64,000 bases of DNA from F23-B02 sp963620985 (GCA_963620985.1 CAVFCI010000004.1:22529-86528); one strand, 5' to 3'; shown: positions 1 through 9,254, counted from the stretch's first letter. The notes: generated by a model from the letters alone, not told the origin. A program made the numbers and translations.

Positions 1-2
1 TC

Positions 3-1067
3 GACAGAGAGATGGCAAAGCTTTTCGAGCAGCGTATGCACGCCTGCGCCGAGGTCGCCGCGTATAAAAGGCGGCACGGCCTGTCTGTCAAGGATCCCGC
101 GCGCGAGAAGGAGCTCATAGACCGCAACCGTACGCTCATAGAAAGCGCCGATATCGAGGCATACTATGTGCAGCTTCTCAAAAAGACCATAGAGCTCTCC
201 TGCGAGTATCAGTCCAAGCTCTTGAACGGTATGCGCGTGACCTACTGCGGGGTCGAGGGAGCGTTCGCATATATGGCGGCAAAGCGTATGTTTCCGGAGG
301 CCGAGCTCGTGCCGTATTCCAGCTTCGGCGATGCCTATGCCGCTGTTGAGCGCGGCGAATACGACTGCGTGGTGCTGCCGCTTGAAAACAGCGCCGCAGG
401 TGAGGTCGGAACGGTCATGGATCTCATCTTCTCGGGCGAGCTGTTCGTAAATCAGGTCATTGATCTTCCGATAGTACACAATCTGCTCGGCACGCAGGAC
501 GCGGTGCTCGACGGCGTGAAGACCGTCATAAGCCATCCGCAGGCGCTCGACCAGTGCGGAGAGTATATCCGCGCACACGGCTTCAAGACGGAGGCCTTTT
601 CAAACACCGCGCTTGCCGCGCAGTACGTCAAGGAGAAAAACGACGCATCCGTCGCGGCGATAGCCTCGGATGAGACAAGCTCCCTGTTCGGGCTTGAGAT
701 CATCGACAAGGCGATAAACGACAGCCGGACGAACACCACGCGCTTTGCGGCTCTCTCCCGTGCGCAGAACCGCCCCGCGAGCATGTCAAACCGCGCCGAG
801 GAAAACTTCATCCTTGTGTTCACGGTCAAGAACGAGGCCGGCTCTCTGGCGCAGACGCTGAACATAATCGGTGCGCACGGCTTCAATATGCGCAACCTCC
901 GCTCGCGCCCGATGAAGGATCTGCAATGGAACTACTTTTTCTACATCGAGGCCGAGGGCAACATAAACAACGAAAACGGACAGGATATGCTCCGCGAGCT
1001 GTCGGCGGTATGCGCAAAGCTCAAGCTCGTCGGAACGTACTACTCAAATCTTAAAATCGGAGAGTGA
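3..1067 (+). CDS. pheA: Bifunctional chorismate mutase / prephenate dehydratase, 5' end cut by window edge
   Basis: P-protein of phenylalanine synthesis, converting chorismate to prephenate and then phenylpyruvate. The frame is open to the left edge: the codons before the ATG at 12 (Asp-Arg-Glu) continue a chorismate mutase helix, so the true start lies outside the window. The first ~70 residues are an AroQ-type mutase domain (KLFEQRM, AYKRRHGL). The dehydratase domain follows, with VLPLENSAAGEVG and the NTTRF motif that holds the catalytic Thr. A C-terminal ACT domain starts near residue 260 and contains GSL and RSRP, the positions that bind Phe in feedback-regulated homologues. It is the first visible gene of the aromatic operon, 7 bp before aroB. 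Confidence 0.93.
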   Translation, partial: DREMAKLFEQRMHACAEVAAYKRRHGLSVKDPAREKELIDRNRTLIESADIEAYYVQLLKKTIELSCEYQSKLLNGMRVTYCGVEGAFAYMAAKRMFPEAELVPYSSFGDAYAAVERGEYDCVVLPLENSAAGEVGTVMDLIFSGELFVNQVIDLPIVHNLLGTQDAVLDGVKTVISHPQALDQCGEYIRAHGFKTEAFSNTALAAQYVKEKNDASVAAIASDETSSLFGLEIIDKAINDSRTNTTRFAALSRAQNRPASMSNRAEENFILVFTVKNEAGSLAQTLNIIGAHGFNMRNLRSRPMKDLQWNYFFYIEAEGNINNENGQDMLRELSAVCAKLKLVGTYYSNLKIGE

Positions 1068-1074
1068 ATTTGAC

Positions 1075-2082
1075 ATGATCGTCCCCGTAAAGACCGACAC
1101 ATGGGATTATGATATAGTGCTTGAGCCCGGCGCGCTCAAAAGGGCGGGTGAGCTTTTGGACCTGAAGCGCCGCGTGCTCATCGTAACGGACAGCGGAGTT
1201 CCCGCGCAGTACGCCGAAACGCTTGCCGCGCAGTGCGGCAGCGCGGTGACAGTGACAGCTCCGCAGGGCGAGAAAAGCAAATGCTTTGACGAGCTTCAGA
1301 GCATTTTAAGGGCAATGCTCGACAGCTCCTTTACACGGGGCGACTGCGTCGTCGCCGTCGGCGGCGGGGTCGTTGGCGATCTGAGCGGCTTTGCGGCCTC
1401 CTGCTATATGCGCGGCGTGGATTTTTACAACATCCCGACTACGCTCCTGTCGCAGGTCGATTCGTCCATAGGCGGCAAAACGGCCATCGACTTCGGCGGC
1501 GTAAAGAACATCGTCGGCGCGTTTTATCAGCCGAAAAAGGTCATCATAGACCCGGAGGTCTTATCGACGCTCTCGCGCCGCCAGCTCATGGCGGGGCTGT
1601 GCGAGGCGATAAAAATGGCGGCGACGAGCGATGCGGAGCTTTTCTCTCTCATCGAGCGCAGCACAGACCTCACGGCTGACCTGCCGGAGATAATTTACCG
1701 TGCGCTCATGATAAAAAAGCAGGTCGTCGAGCTCGACCCGCGTGAAACGGGGCTGCGAAAGGTCCTCAACTTCGGCCACACCATAGGCCACGCGGTCGAA
1801 AGCTTTAACGAGGGCAGACTCCTGCACGGCGAGTGCGTCGCGCTCGGTATGCTGCCGATGAGCGCTGCCGCGCCCCGTGCAAGGCTGAAGGCATTGCTTG
1901 AAAAACACGCCGTGCCGACGGAGATCGAGCATTCAGCCGAGGAGCTGCTGCCGTATCTTATGCACGATAAGAAAATGGCTGCCGACGGCATCTCCGCCGT
2001 CGTCGTTGATGAGATAGGCTCGTTCAGGCTCTGCCGCATGAGCGCGCAGGAGATACTTTCGCGTCTGGAGGGAGCGCAATGA
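1075..2082 (+). CDS. aroB: 3-dehydroquinate synthase
   Basis: Cytosolic, NAD- and metal-dependent enzyme that cyclises DAHP to 3-dehydroquinate, step 2 of the shikimate pathway. At 335 aa it has normal family length. The NAD-binding segment GGGVVGDLSGFAAS lies near residues 97-110. The metal-ligand region has NFGHTIGHAVE near 228-238 and LHGECVALGM just after. The start ATG is preceded by GGAGAG about ten bases upstream, inside the end of pheA. The stop overlaps the aroC start by 4 bp (ATGA), which implies translational coupling. Confidence 0.95.
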   Translation: MIVPVKTDTWDYDIVLEPGALKRAGELLDLKRRVLIVTDSGVPAQYAETLAAQCGSAVTVTAPQGEKSKCFDELQSILRAMLDSSFTRGDCVVAVGGGVVGDLSGFAASCYMRGVDFYNIPTTLLSQVDSSIGGKTAIDFGGVKNIVGAFYQPKKVIIDPEVLSTLSRRQLMAGLCEAIKMAATSDAELFSLIERSTDLTADLPEIIYRALMIKKQVVELDPRETGLRKVLNFGHTIGHAVESFNEGRLLHGECVALGMLPMSAAAPRARLKALLEKHAVPTEIEHSAEELLPYLMHDKKMAADGISAVVVDEIGSFRLCRMSAQEILSRLEGAQ

Positions 2083-3179
2083 AAAACAGCTTCGGTCAGA
2101 GCGTATGCCTGACGATATTCGGCGAAAGCCACGGCGAGGCCGTCGGCTGCGTCATAGACGGCCTTGCGCCGGGGCTTGCGGTCGATGAGAGCTTCATCGC
2201 CCGAAGGCTCGAGCTGCGCCGCCCGTCCTCGGCGCTGGATACGCCCCGCAGGGAAAGGGACGAGTTCAGGATAATAAGCGGCGTTTTTAACGGCAGGACG
2301 ACCGGCACTCCGCTGTGCATAGTCATCCCCAACGAGAACACCCGCAGCGGCGATTACAGCTACGGCCTGTCGCGCCCCTCGCATGCCGATTACGCGGCCT
2401 ACCGCAAGTATCACGGCTTTGAGGACTACCGCGGCGGCGGGCATTTTTCCGGCAGGATCACCGCGGCGCTCGTGGCTGCGGGCGGCGTGCTGATACCTGC
2501 GCTCGAGAACGCCGGCATAAGCCTTGCGACGCATATATACAGGTGCGCCGGTGTTTCGGACCGCGCCGTGGGCAATATAAAAAGCGATATACAGGCGCTT
2601 TCGGGAAAAAGCTTCCCCGTGCTTGACGATGAGCGCGGCGAGGAGATGGCGCGGCGCATACTCGACGCAAGAGAAGCCTCCGACAGCGTCGGCGGCGTGA
2701 CCGAAACGCTCATCTGCGGCACTCCGGCGGGGCTCGGCGAGCCGTGGTTTGACAGCGTCGAGAGCATGATAGCTCACGCGGTGTTTTCCCTCGGCGGGAT
2801 CAAGGGCATCGAGTTCGGCGCGGGCTTTGCCGCGGCGGAGCTGCGCGGGAGCGAATGCAACGATCCGCTCAGGCTGGAAAACGGCAGGGTCGTCACGAAA
2901 ACGAACAACTCCGGCGGCATAAACGGCGGCATAACAAACGGGATGCCGATAGTTTTCCGCTGCGCCGTGAAGCCCACGCCCTCGATAGCAAGGGAGCAGG
3001 ACACGGTCGATTTCATAAAAAACGAAAATACAAGGCTCTGCATAAGCGGGCGGCACGATCCGGCGATAATCCGCAGGATATGCCCTGTGCTCGACAGCGC
3101 TGCGGCGCTGTGCCTTGCCGATATGCTGAGCATGCGATACGGCACGGACGTGCTGACGAAGGGAGTGCCCACAGAATGA
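2079..3179 (+). CDS. aroC: Chorismate synthase
   Basis: Step 7 of the shikimate pathway: EPSP to chorismate, using reduced FMN. The protein is 366 aa, the usual length. The signature GESHGEAVGCVIDG is near residues 13-26, followed by RPSHADYAAYRKY and the FMN/substrate-binding YRGGGHFSGRITAA. Near the C terminus SGRHDPAIIRR matches the family's GRHDPC-like motif. It overlaps aroB and the next gene by 4 bp each (ATGA junctions). Confidence 0.95.
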   Translation: MKNSFGQSVCLTIFGESHGEAVGCVIDGLAPGLAVDESFIARRLELRRPSSALDTPRRERDEFRIISGVFNGRTTGTPLCIVIPNENTRSGDYSYGLSRPSHADYAAYRKYHGFEDYRGGGHFSGRITAALVAAGGVLIPALENAGISLATHIYRCAGVSDRAVGNIKSDIQALSGKSFPVLDDERGEEMARRILDAREASDSVGGVTETLICGTPAGLGEPWFDSVESMIAHAVFSLGGIKGIEFGAGFAAAELRGSECNDPLRLENGRVVTKTNNSGGINGGITNGMPIVFRCAVKPTPSIAREQDTVDFIKNENTRLCISGRHDPAIIRRICPVLDSAAALCLADMLSMRYGTDVLTKGVPTE

Positions 3180-4417
3180 AATACGGACTTATAGGCGAGC
3201 ATCTGACGCACAGCTATTCCTGCGAGATACACGCGCTCCTCGCCGATTACGAATACGAGCTGCACGAGGTCGAGCCGTCAAAGCTCGGCGAGTTCATGAC
3301 AAGGCGCGAATTTGAGGCCATAAACGTGACGATACCCTATAAGCAGGCGGTCATCCCCTATCTTGACGGGATATCCGAAACGGCAAAACGCATAGGCGCT
3401 GTGAACACCGTCGTAAACCGCGGCGGCAGGCTCTTCGGCGACAACACCGACTTTGCCGGAATGCTCGCGCTTGCAGAGCATGCGGGCGTTGACATGAAGG
3501 GCAAAAGGGTGCTCGTCCTCGGAACGGGCGGCGCGTCGAAGACCGCCCGCGCACTGGCGGAATACATGGAAGCCGAGAGCGTTTTCTGCGTCTCGCGCTC
3601 GGGCAGGGACGGCAGCATAAGCTATGAGCAGGCAGTGTCCGAGCACGGCGATGCGCAGGTCATCATAAACGCAACGCCGGTAGGAATGTTCCCGAAGACC
3701 GGCGGCTGCCCCATTGATATTTCGGCCTTTCCGAGGCTTGAGGGCGTGCTCGACGCGATATATAACCCTCTGCGCACCAATCTCGTGCTCGACGCGCAGT
3801 CACGCGGAATAGCTGCCGAGGGCGGGCTGTATATGCTTGCGGCTCAGGCGGTACACGCCTCGGCGGTGTTTCTGGATAAGCCTATTGACGAGAGCCTTGT
3901 GGAAAAGGCGTTCGAGAGCGTGAAAAACGACAAGCAGAATATTGTCCTCGTCGGTATGCCCACGAGCGGCAAGACCACCGTCGGAGGCATTCTCGCCGCG
4001 AAATGCGGCAGGGAGCTTGCCGATACGGACGAATATATAATAAAAAGGATCGGTATGCCGATATCCGACTTCTTCGCCAAATACGGCGAGGCGGAGTTCC
4101 GGCGCATCGAAAAGGAGACGATAGCCGCTCTTGCCGTGACCGGCGGCAGGATAATTGCAACAGGCGGCGGCGCGGTGCTCGATCCGGAGAACGTGCGTGC
4201 GCTCAGGCAAAACGGCGTTATCGTGTTCCTCGACAGAAGCCTCAGCAACCTCGTCGCAGCCGACGACAGGCCGCTGGCCTCGCGCAGGGACGCGCTTGAA
4301 CGGCTGTATTCACAGCGCTATGAGATATACTGCGCTGCCGCCGAGCTGCACATCGACGCAAACGTCACGCCCGAGGAGGAGGCCGACACAATATTGAAGG
4401 AGTTGGGCGTCATATGA
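3176..4417 (+). CDS. aroE/aroK: Fused shikimate dehydrogenase - shikimate kinase
   Basis: A 413-aa protein joining steps 4 and 5 of the shikimate pathway. Residues 1 to ~245 are AroE: the N-terminal HSYSCEIH matches the HSxSPxxH substrate motif, NVTIPYK carries the catalytic Lys, DNTDFAG the catalytic Asp, and LGTGGASKT is the NADP-binding loop. Residues ~253-413 are AroK: P-loop GMPTSGKTT, DTDEYI, the shikimate-binding FRRIEKE and GGGAV, and the lid DDRPLA. No stop or frameshift separates the halves. I chose ATG 3176 because it overlaps the aroC stop by ATGA and begins with the AroE motif. The frame stays open upstream inside aroC, but that part is a shadow. It overlaps aroQ by 4 bp. Confidence 0.94.
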   Translation: MKYGLIGEHLTHSYSCEIHALLADYEYELHEVEPSKLGEFMTRREFEAINVTIPYKQAVIPYLDGISETAKRIGAVNTVVNRGGRLFGDNTDFAGMLALAEHAGVDMKGKRVLVLGTGGASKTARALAEYMEAESVFCVSRSGRDGSISYEQAVSEHGDAQVIINATPVGMFPKTGGCPIDISAFPRLEGVLDAIYNPLRTNLVLDAQSRGIAAEGGLYMLAAQAVHASAVFLDKPIDESLVEKAFESVKNDKQNIVLVGMPTSGKTTVGGILAAKCGRELADTDEYIIKRIGMPISDFFAKYGEAEFRRIEKETIAALAVTGGRIIATGGGAVLDPENVRALRQNGVIVFLDRSLSNLVAADDRPLASRRDALERLYSQRYEIYCAAAELHIDANVTPEEEADTILKELGVI

Positions 4418-4857
4418 AAATACTCGTACTCAACGGACCGAACATCAACATCCTCGGCATCAGAGAGCCGGAGATATACGGCAGAAGAAGCTACAGGGAG
4501 CTGCTTGAAATGATAAGCGCCCACGCAGCGGAAAAGGGTGTGGAGGTCGAATTTTACCAGTCAAACCATGAGGGAGATCTCGTGGACGCGATACAGAAGG
4601 CATTTTTCGACGGAACGGACGGCATCGTCTTTAACCCCGCGGCCTATACGCACACCTCGGTGGCCATAGCGGACGCGGTAAAGGGTGTCGGGCTGCCGGT
4701 GGTCGAGGTTCACATCTCGGAGGTGTCTGAGCGCGAGGCCTTCCGGCAGATAAGCTATATCCGCGCCGCAGCCGTAAAAACGATCTGCGGCCACGGGCTT
4801 GAGGGCTATAACGAGGCGCTCGATTTTCTTGTTGAATACATCGGAGATAAAAAATGA
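4414..4857 (+). CDS. aroQ: 3-dehydroquinate dehydratase, type II
   Basis: Step 3 of the shikimate pathway: dehydroquinate to dehydroshikimate. At 147 aa it has the length of the dodecameric type II enzymes. It opens with NGPNINILGIREPEIYG, which contains the catalytic Tyr/Arg lid region, then FYQSNHEGDLVDAI, FNPAAYTHTSVA with the catalytic His region, and VEVHISEVSEREAFR. ATGA overlaps join it to both neighbours. Confidence 0.95.
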   Translation: MKILVLNGPNINILGIREPEIYGRRSYRELLEMISAHAAEKGVEVEFYQSNHEGDLVDAIQKAFFDGTDGIVFNPAAYTHTSVAIADAVKGVGLPVVEVHISEVSEREAFRQISYIRAAAVKTICGHGLEGYNEALDFLVEYIGDKK

Positions 4858-6062
4858 AGCTTAAAATAAGCCCGTCGCGGCTTTGCGGCGAGATAAATGC
4901 GCCGCCGTCAAAAAGCTGCGCCCACCGTATGCTGATCTGCGCCGCTCTTGCAGAGGGCGTGAGCCGCATAAGCGGCATTTCCGGCAGCGAGGATATGCTC
5001 GCAACACTCGACTGCATACAGGCGCTCGGTGCGCAGTACGAAAGGTGCGGCGACGTTGTGACGATACAAGGCCGCTGCGGCAAAACGCCGGAGGGCGCGG
5101 TGTTCCGCTGCCGCGAGAGCGGAAGCACGCTGCGCTTTATGATACCGCCCTCACTGACCGGCGCAAGGCTGCGCTTTGAGGGCACGCCGAGGCTTCTGGA
5201 GCGCGGCATCGGCATATACGAGCAGCTCCTCGGCGAAAAGGGCATCGAGATAAAAAAGGACGGGCACGGCATAGAGCTGTGCGGTGAGCTCGGAGCGGGG
5301 GACTATGTCCTGCGCGGCGACGTGAGCAGTCAGTTCGTGTCGGGGCTGCTGCTTGCGCTGCCGGAAAAGTCCGGCGACAGCACGGTAAGGGTTCTGCCGC
5401 CGGTCGAGAGCAGGGCGTATATAGATATAACGCTCAGTGCTCTGCGCTCGTTCGGCGTTGAGGTGACAGAGCCGGAGGAAAACCTCTTTGCGATACGCGG
5501 CGGACAGCGGTACAAGCCCCAAGACATAGCCGTCGAGGGCGATTGGTCAAACGCGGCGGCGCTCGCGGCATTCAATCACATCGGCGGCAGTGTCAGGGTG
5601 ACGGGGCTGCGGCAGGACAGCGTTCAGGGCGACAGGGTCTGCCTTGAATATTTTGAAAGGCTCGGGGAGCCGGATGCGGTGCTCGATATCTCAAATTGCC
5701 CCGATCTCGGCCCGGTGCTGTTTGCGCTCGCGGCGGCAAAGGGTCAGGGCGCGGCCTTTACGGGAACGCGCAGGCTGCGCATAAAGGAAAGCGACAGGGC
5801 TGCGGCCATGGCGCAGGAAATGAGCGCCTTCGGTGTGAAAGCGCTGCTTTCCGACAACGGCGTTATCATAAGACCGGCGCAGCTCAAAGCACCCTCGCGC
5901 ACTCTCTCAGCGCACAACGATCACCGCATCGTCATGGCGCTCACGCTCCTGTGCAGCATCACCGGCGGCACGATAGACGGCGTGCAGGCCGTGCGCAAGA
6001 GCTATCCCGATTACTTTGACGAGCTCGGCTCGCTCGGCCTGGAGGCGGAATATGAAGCTTGA
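4854..6062 (+). CDS. aroA: 3-phosphoshikimate 1-carboxyvinyltransferase (EPSP synthase)
   Basis: Step 6 of the shikimate pathway: shikimate-3-phosphate plus PEP to EPSP. It is 402 aa, with PPSKSCAHRMLICAALA at the N terminus, RESGSTLRFMIP near residue 90 (PEP and S3P contacts, the RESGS form rather than GNSGT), SSQFVSGLLLAL, DWSNAAALAA and the C-terminal IKESDRAAAMAQE and HNDHRIVMAL. The RESGS variant resembles clostridial enzymes. The end overlaps the tyrA start by 11 bp. Confidence 0.95.
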   Translation: MKLKISPSRLCGEINAPPSKSCAHRMLICAALAEGVSRISGISGSEDMLATLDCIQALGAQYERCGDVVTIQGRCGKTPEGAVFRCRESGSTLRFMIPPSLTGARLRFEGTPRLLERGIGIYEQLLGEKGIEIKKDGHGIELCGELGAGDYVLRGDVSSQFVSGLLLALPEKSGDSTVRVLPPVESRAYIDITLSALRSFGVEVTEPEENLFAIRGGQRYKPQDIAVEGDWSNAAALAAFNHIGGSVRVTGLRQDSVQGDRVCLEYFERLGEPDAVLDISNCPDLGPVLFALAAAKGQGAAFTGTRRLRIKESDRAAAMAQEMSAFGVKALLSDNGVIIRPAQLKAPSRTLSAHNDHRIVMALTLLCSITGGTIDGVQAVRKSYPDYFDELGSLGLEAEYEA

Positions 6063-6924
6063 TAAAAATACTAAAATACTTATACTCGGCCTCGGCCTCA
6101 TGGGAGGCAGCTACGCCGAGAGCCTGACGGCGCACGGTTTCGAGGTCGGCGCAGTCGCAAGGCGGCAGGAGACGATAGATTACGCTCTGCGCGAGGGGAT
6201 AATAAAAAGCGGCAGAGCGGAGACAGACCCGGAGTATATAGCGCAGTTTGACCTGCTCATTTTTGCGATGTACCCGCACGCCTTCGTCGAGTGGATAGAA
6301 AGCAATCAGCAGTATATAAAGCCCCATGCGCTCATCACCGACGTGACGGGCGTGAAGTGCAGCATCATCTATAAAATTCAGGACATGCTGCGTCCCGACC
6401 TTGAATATATCGGCGCACACCCCATGGCCGGACGCGAGTGCAGCGGCGTTGAAAATGCGCGTATGGAGATATTCGAGGGCGCAAACTACATCGTAACGCC
6501 AACGGACAAAAATACGCCCGAGGCGATCGAGGCCTGCCGCGAGCTCGGCAGGATAATGGGCTTTCGCATGATAGCCGAACTGACACCGGAAAAACACGAC
6601 GAGATGATAGGCTTCCTGTCGCAGCTTGCCCACTGCATCGCGGTGTCGCTGATGGTCTGCAAGGATTCGCAGCATCTGGTCGATTACACGGGCGACTCGT
6701 TCCGCGACCTCACGCGCATTGCGAAGATAAACGACGAGATGTGGAGCGAGCTGTTCCTTTTGAACCGCGAGGAGCTTGTGCGGCAGATGGATCTTTTCTC
6801 CGAAAAGTTCGAGCTCATGCGAAACAGCATAGCCTCCGGCGACAGGGAGACCATCCGCGAGATGATGCGTCTTTCCACCGAGCGCAGAAAATACTTTGAC
6901 GTAAAAAAAGAGGATAATATATAA
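6052..6924 (+). CDS. tyrA: Prephenate dehydrogenase
   Basis: Oxidatively decarboxylates prephenate to 4-hydroxyphenylpyruvate for tyrosine synthesis. The 290-aa protein has a Rossmann motif LGLGLMGGSYAESL at the N terminus, the substrate-site segment GAHPMAGRECSGVENA and FLSQLAHCIAVSL in the helical dimerisation half. No ACT domain is visible after it. I chose ATG 6052, inside the aroA end, rather than an in-frame codon at 6016, because the Rossmann fold starts just after it. The stop overlaps the next start by one base (TAATG). Confidence 0.92.
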   Translation: MKLDKNTKILILGLGLMGGSYAESLTAHGFEVGAVARRQETIDYALREGIIKSGRAETDPEYIAQFDLLIFAMYPHAFVEWIESNQQYIKPHALITDVTGVKCSIIYKIQDMLRPDLEYIGAHPMAGRECSGVENARMEIFEGANYIVTPTDKNTPEAIEACRELGRIMGFRMIAELTPEKHDEMIGFLSQLAHCIAVSLMVCKDSQHLVDYTGDSFRDLTRIAKINDEMWSELFLLNREELVRQMDLFSEKFELMRNSIASGDRETIREMMRLSTERRKYFDVKKEDNI

Positions 6925-7952
6925 TGAATATGGAGTTTAAGAGAAAAATGCCCACGCCGCAGGCGGTCAAGGAGATGTACCCCATAAGTCCCGAGGCTGC
7001 CGGAAGAAAAAAAGCAACGGATGAGGCGCTCAGAAAAATATTCACCGGCGAGGACGACCGGCTGGTGCTCATCATCGGCCCGTGCTCGGCTGACAGGAAG
7101 GACGCGGTGCTCGACTACATCTCGCGCCTGCGCAGCGTTCAGGAGAAGGTGGAGGAGAAGATACTCATCGTGCCGCGTGTCTACACCAACAAGCCCCGCA
7201 CGACCGGCGACGGCTACAAGGGCATGCTCCATCAGCCCGATCCCAACAGCCGCCCCGATATGCTGCGCGGACTTATCGCCATACGCAAGATGCACATGAA
7301 GGTGCTCACCGAAACCGGCTTTTCCTGCGCAGACGAGATGCTGTATCCCGAGAATCACCACTACCTGTCGGATATGCTCAGCTATGTTGCCGTCGGCGCA
7401 AGATCGGTCGAGAACCAGCTGCACAGGCTCACGGCCAGCGGCCTTGACCTGCCGGTCGGCATGAAAAACCCGACGAGCGGCGACCTCTCGGTCATGATGA
7501 ACTCCATCACCGCCGCCCAGCACCCGCACACCTTCGTCTATTCAAGCTGGGAGGTCAACAGCAAGGGCAATCCCCTCGCACACGCGATACTGCGCGGCTC
7601 GTCGAACAAGCACGGCCGGACGATACCGAACTACCACTACGAGGATATAAAGCTCCTGTGCGAGCTCTACGCAAAAAGCGGGCTCCGGAATCCGGGCGTT
7701 GTCATAGACACAAACCACTCCAACTCCGGCAAGCAGTGGGACGAGCAGCCGCGCATCGCAAAGGAGATACTCCACAGCACGCGCCACTCGGACGATATAA
7801 GACGGCTGGTCAAGGGCCTGATGATCGAGTCCTATATCGAGGACGGCAGCCAGAAGCCCGACGGCGGCGTTTACGGCAAGAGCATAACCGATGCCTGCCT
7901 CGGCTGGGACAAGACGGAAAAGCTTATATACGAGCTGGCAGAGCTCAGATGA
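6924..7952 (+). CDS. 3-deoxy-7-phosphoheptulonate (DAHP) synthase, type I (AroFGH-like)
   Basis: First committed step of the shikimate pathway: PEP plus erythrose-4-phosphate to DAHP. It is 342 aa, the length of the E. coli AroF/G/H type. Motifs in order are LIIGPCSADRKDAVLDY, RVYTNKPRTTGDGYKG, GARSVENQLHR, GMKNPTSGDLSVMMNS, ILRGSSN and VIDTNHSNSGKQ (metal-binding His and Asp region). In this family the allosteric end product varies by paralogue and cannot be told from the sequence, so no letter is assigned. Its late position in the operon closes the pathway set. Confidence 0.93.
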   Translation: MNMEFKRKMPTPQAVKEMYPISPEAAGRKKATDEALRKIFTGEDDRLVLIIGPCSADRKDAVLDYISRLRSVQEKVEEKILIVPRVYTNKPRTTGDGYKGMLHQPDPNSRPDMLRGLIAIRKMHMKVLTETGFSCADEMLYPENHHYLSDMLSYVAVGARSVENQLHRLTASGLDLPVGMKNPTSGDLSVMMNSITAAQHPHTFVYSSWEVNSKGNPLAHAILRGSSNKHGRTIPNYHYEDIKLLCELYAKSGLRNPGVVIDTNHSNSGKQWDEQPRIAKEILHSTRHSDDIRRLVKGLMIESYIEDGSQKPDGGVYGKSITDACLGWDKTEKLIYELAELR

Positions 7953-8005
7953 AAAACCCTGCCGTTAAGATATAACAAACAAAATCAGAACAGGAGGAAA
8001 AGACC

Positions 8006-9199
8006 ATGATAGAAGAAAAAATGCTTGCCCTCGGCAAAAGCGAAAACGAGATACGCGCTATCGCGGCCTATGCCGTTGCCAGGCGCGGCGAGATAGGCAG
8101 CGAAAATGTTTTTGACTTCAGCATCGGAAATCCCAACGTTCCCACACCGGAGAAGGTGAAGAATACCCTCATCGAGCTCCTGCAAAGCAGGGACAGCCTG
8201 AGCCTGCACGGCTACACGCCCGCGCCCGGCGCAATGGCTGCGCGCAGCGCCGCTGCCGGACAGGAGAGCAGAAGAGCCGGATACGAGATACCGGCAGAGA
8301 GCATATATCTTACCTCGGGCGCGTCCTCGTCGCTGTCGATAAGTATGTCGGCGCTCGTCCGCAGGGGCGAGAAGGTCGTGCTGCTCGCACCGTTTTTCTC
8401 GGAATACAAGGTGTTTGCCGAGAATGCCGGAGCGGAGGTCATAATAGTGCCTCCGGCGGGCGACGATATGCAGCCGTTCATGGCCGCGTTTGAGGATGCC
8501 GTCAGTCAGGGCGGCGTAGCGGCAGTGGTCATCAATTCGCCCAACAACCCCTCGGGCGCAGTCCTGAGCGAGCAGACGCTCAGGGTGATGGCAAAGATAC
8601 TGACCGCCGCGCAGGCCGAGCAGGGCAGGAGCATTTACCTTATCTCCGACGAACCGTACCGCGAGCTCGTTTACGGCGGCGTGAGCGTGCCCTTTGTGCC
8701 GAATATCTACCATAACACGATCGTGTGCTATTCCTATTCCAAGAGCCTGTCGCTGCCGGGCGAGCGTCTGGGCTATATAATGGTGCCGCCCTGCGTTACC
8801 GACAGCGCCGACGTTTTTGCCGCCGTCTGCGGCGCGGGCAGAGCGCTCGGCTATATCTGCGCAACGAGCCTTTTGCAGTACATGCTCACCGAGTGCGCGG
8901 AGGTTCAGCCGGATATAAGCAGCTACGCAAGAAACCGCGACACGCTGTACGATGCGCTCTCGGCCATGGGCTTTGACTGCGTAAAGCCGGACGGCGCGTT
9001 TTATCTGTTCATAAAAGCGCCGAAGGGCGACAGTGCGTCGGGCTTCTGCGAAAAGGCAAAGCAGTTTGAGATAATACTCGTCCCGTCGGACAGCTTCGGC
9101 GTCGGGGGATATGCCCGCCTTGCCTACTGCGTGCCCGAGGAAATGACCGAGGCCGCGCTTCCGGCCTTCAAAAAGCTCGCGCAGCTTTACGGCCTGTAA
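8006..9199 (+). CDS. PLP-dependent class I/II aminotransferase, probably aromatic/aspartate type
   Basis: Fold-type I aminotransferase of 397 aa with SPNNPSGAV (PLP/substrate contact), ISDEPYREL (Asp that binds the PLP ring nitrogen) and SYSKSLSLPGERLGY (Schiff-base Lys and phosphate-binding Arg). A strong AGGAGG precedes the ATG. It follows DAHP synthase by 53 bp and is last before a terminator, so the natural inference is transamination of phenylpyruvate and hydroxyphenylpyruvate. Substrate specificity is inferred from context only. Confidence 0.85.
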   Translation: MIEEKMLALGKSENEIRAIAAYAVARRGEIGSENVFDFSIGNPNVPTPEKVKNTLIELLQSRDSLSLHGYTPAPGAMAARSAAAGQESRRAGYEIPAESIYLTSGASSSLSISMSALVRRGEKVVLLAPFFSEYKVFAENAGAEVIIVPPAGDDMQPFMAAFEDAVSQGGVAAVVINSPNNPSGAVLSEQTLRVMAKILTAAQAEQGRSIYLISDEPYRELVYGGVSVPFVPNIYHNTIVCYSYSKSLSLPGERLGYIMVPPCVTDSADVFAAVCGAGRALGYICATSLLQYMLTECAEVQPDISSYARNRDTLYDALSAMGFDCVKPDGAFYLFIKAPKGDSASGFCEKAKQFEIILVPSDSFGVGGYARLAYCVPEEMTEAALPAFKKLAQLYGL

Positions 9200-9214
9200 A
9201 ACAGTAAAGCAAAA

Positions 9215-9246
9215 GCTCCGCAGGAACTTCCTGCGGAGCAATTTTT
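9215..9246. terminator. Bidirectional Rho-independent terminator between the aromatic operon and the ABC genes
   Basis: A perfect 10-bp stem (9215-9224 with 9230-9239) with a 5-base loop is followed by ATTTTTA on the plus strand and by a T-rich stretch on the minus strand. It lies between the convergent genes ending at 9199 and 9255. Confidence 0.9.
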
Positions 9247-9254
9247 ACCTATAT

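Noticed and set aside
1695..3056. A 453-codon minus-strand frame opposite aroB and aroC
   Set aside because: Both plus-strand genes are certain, and the frame is a codon-bias shadow of GC-rich DNA.
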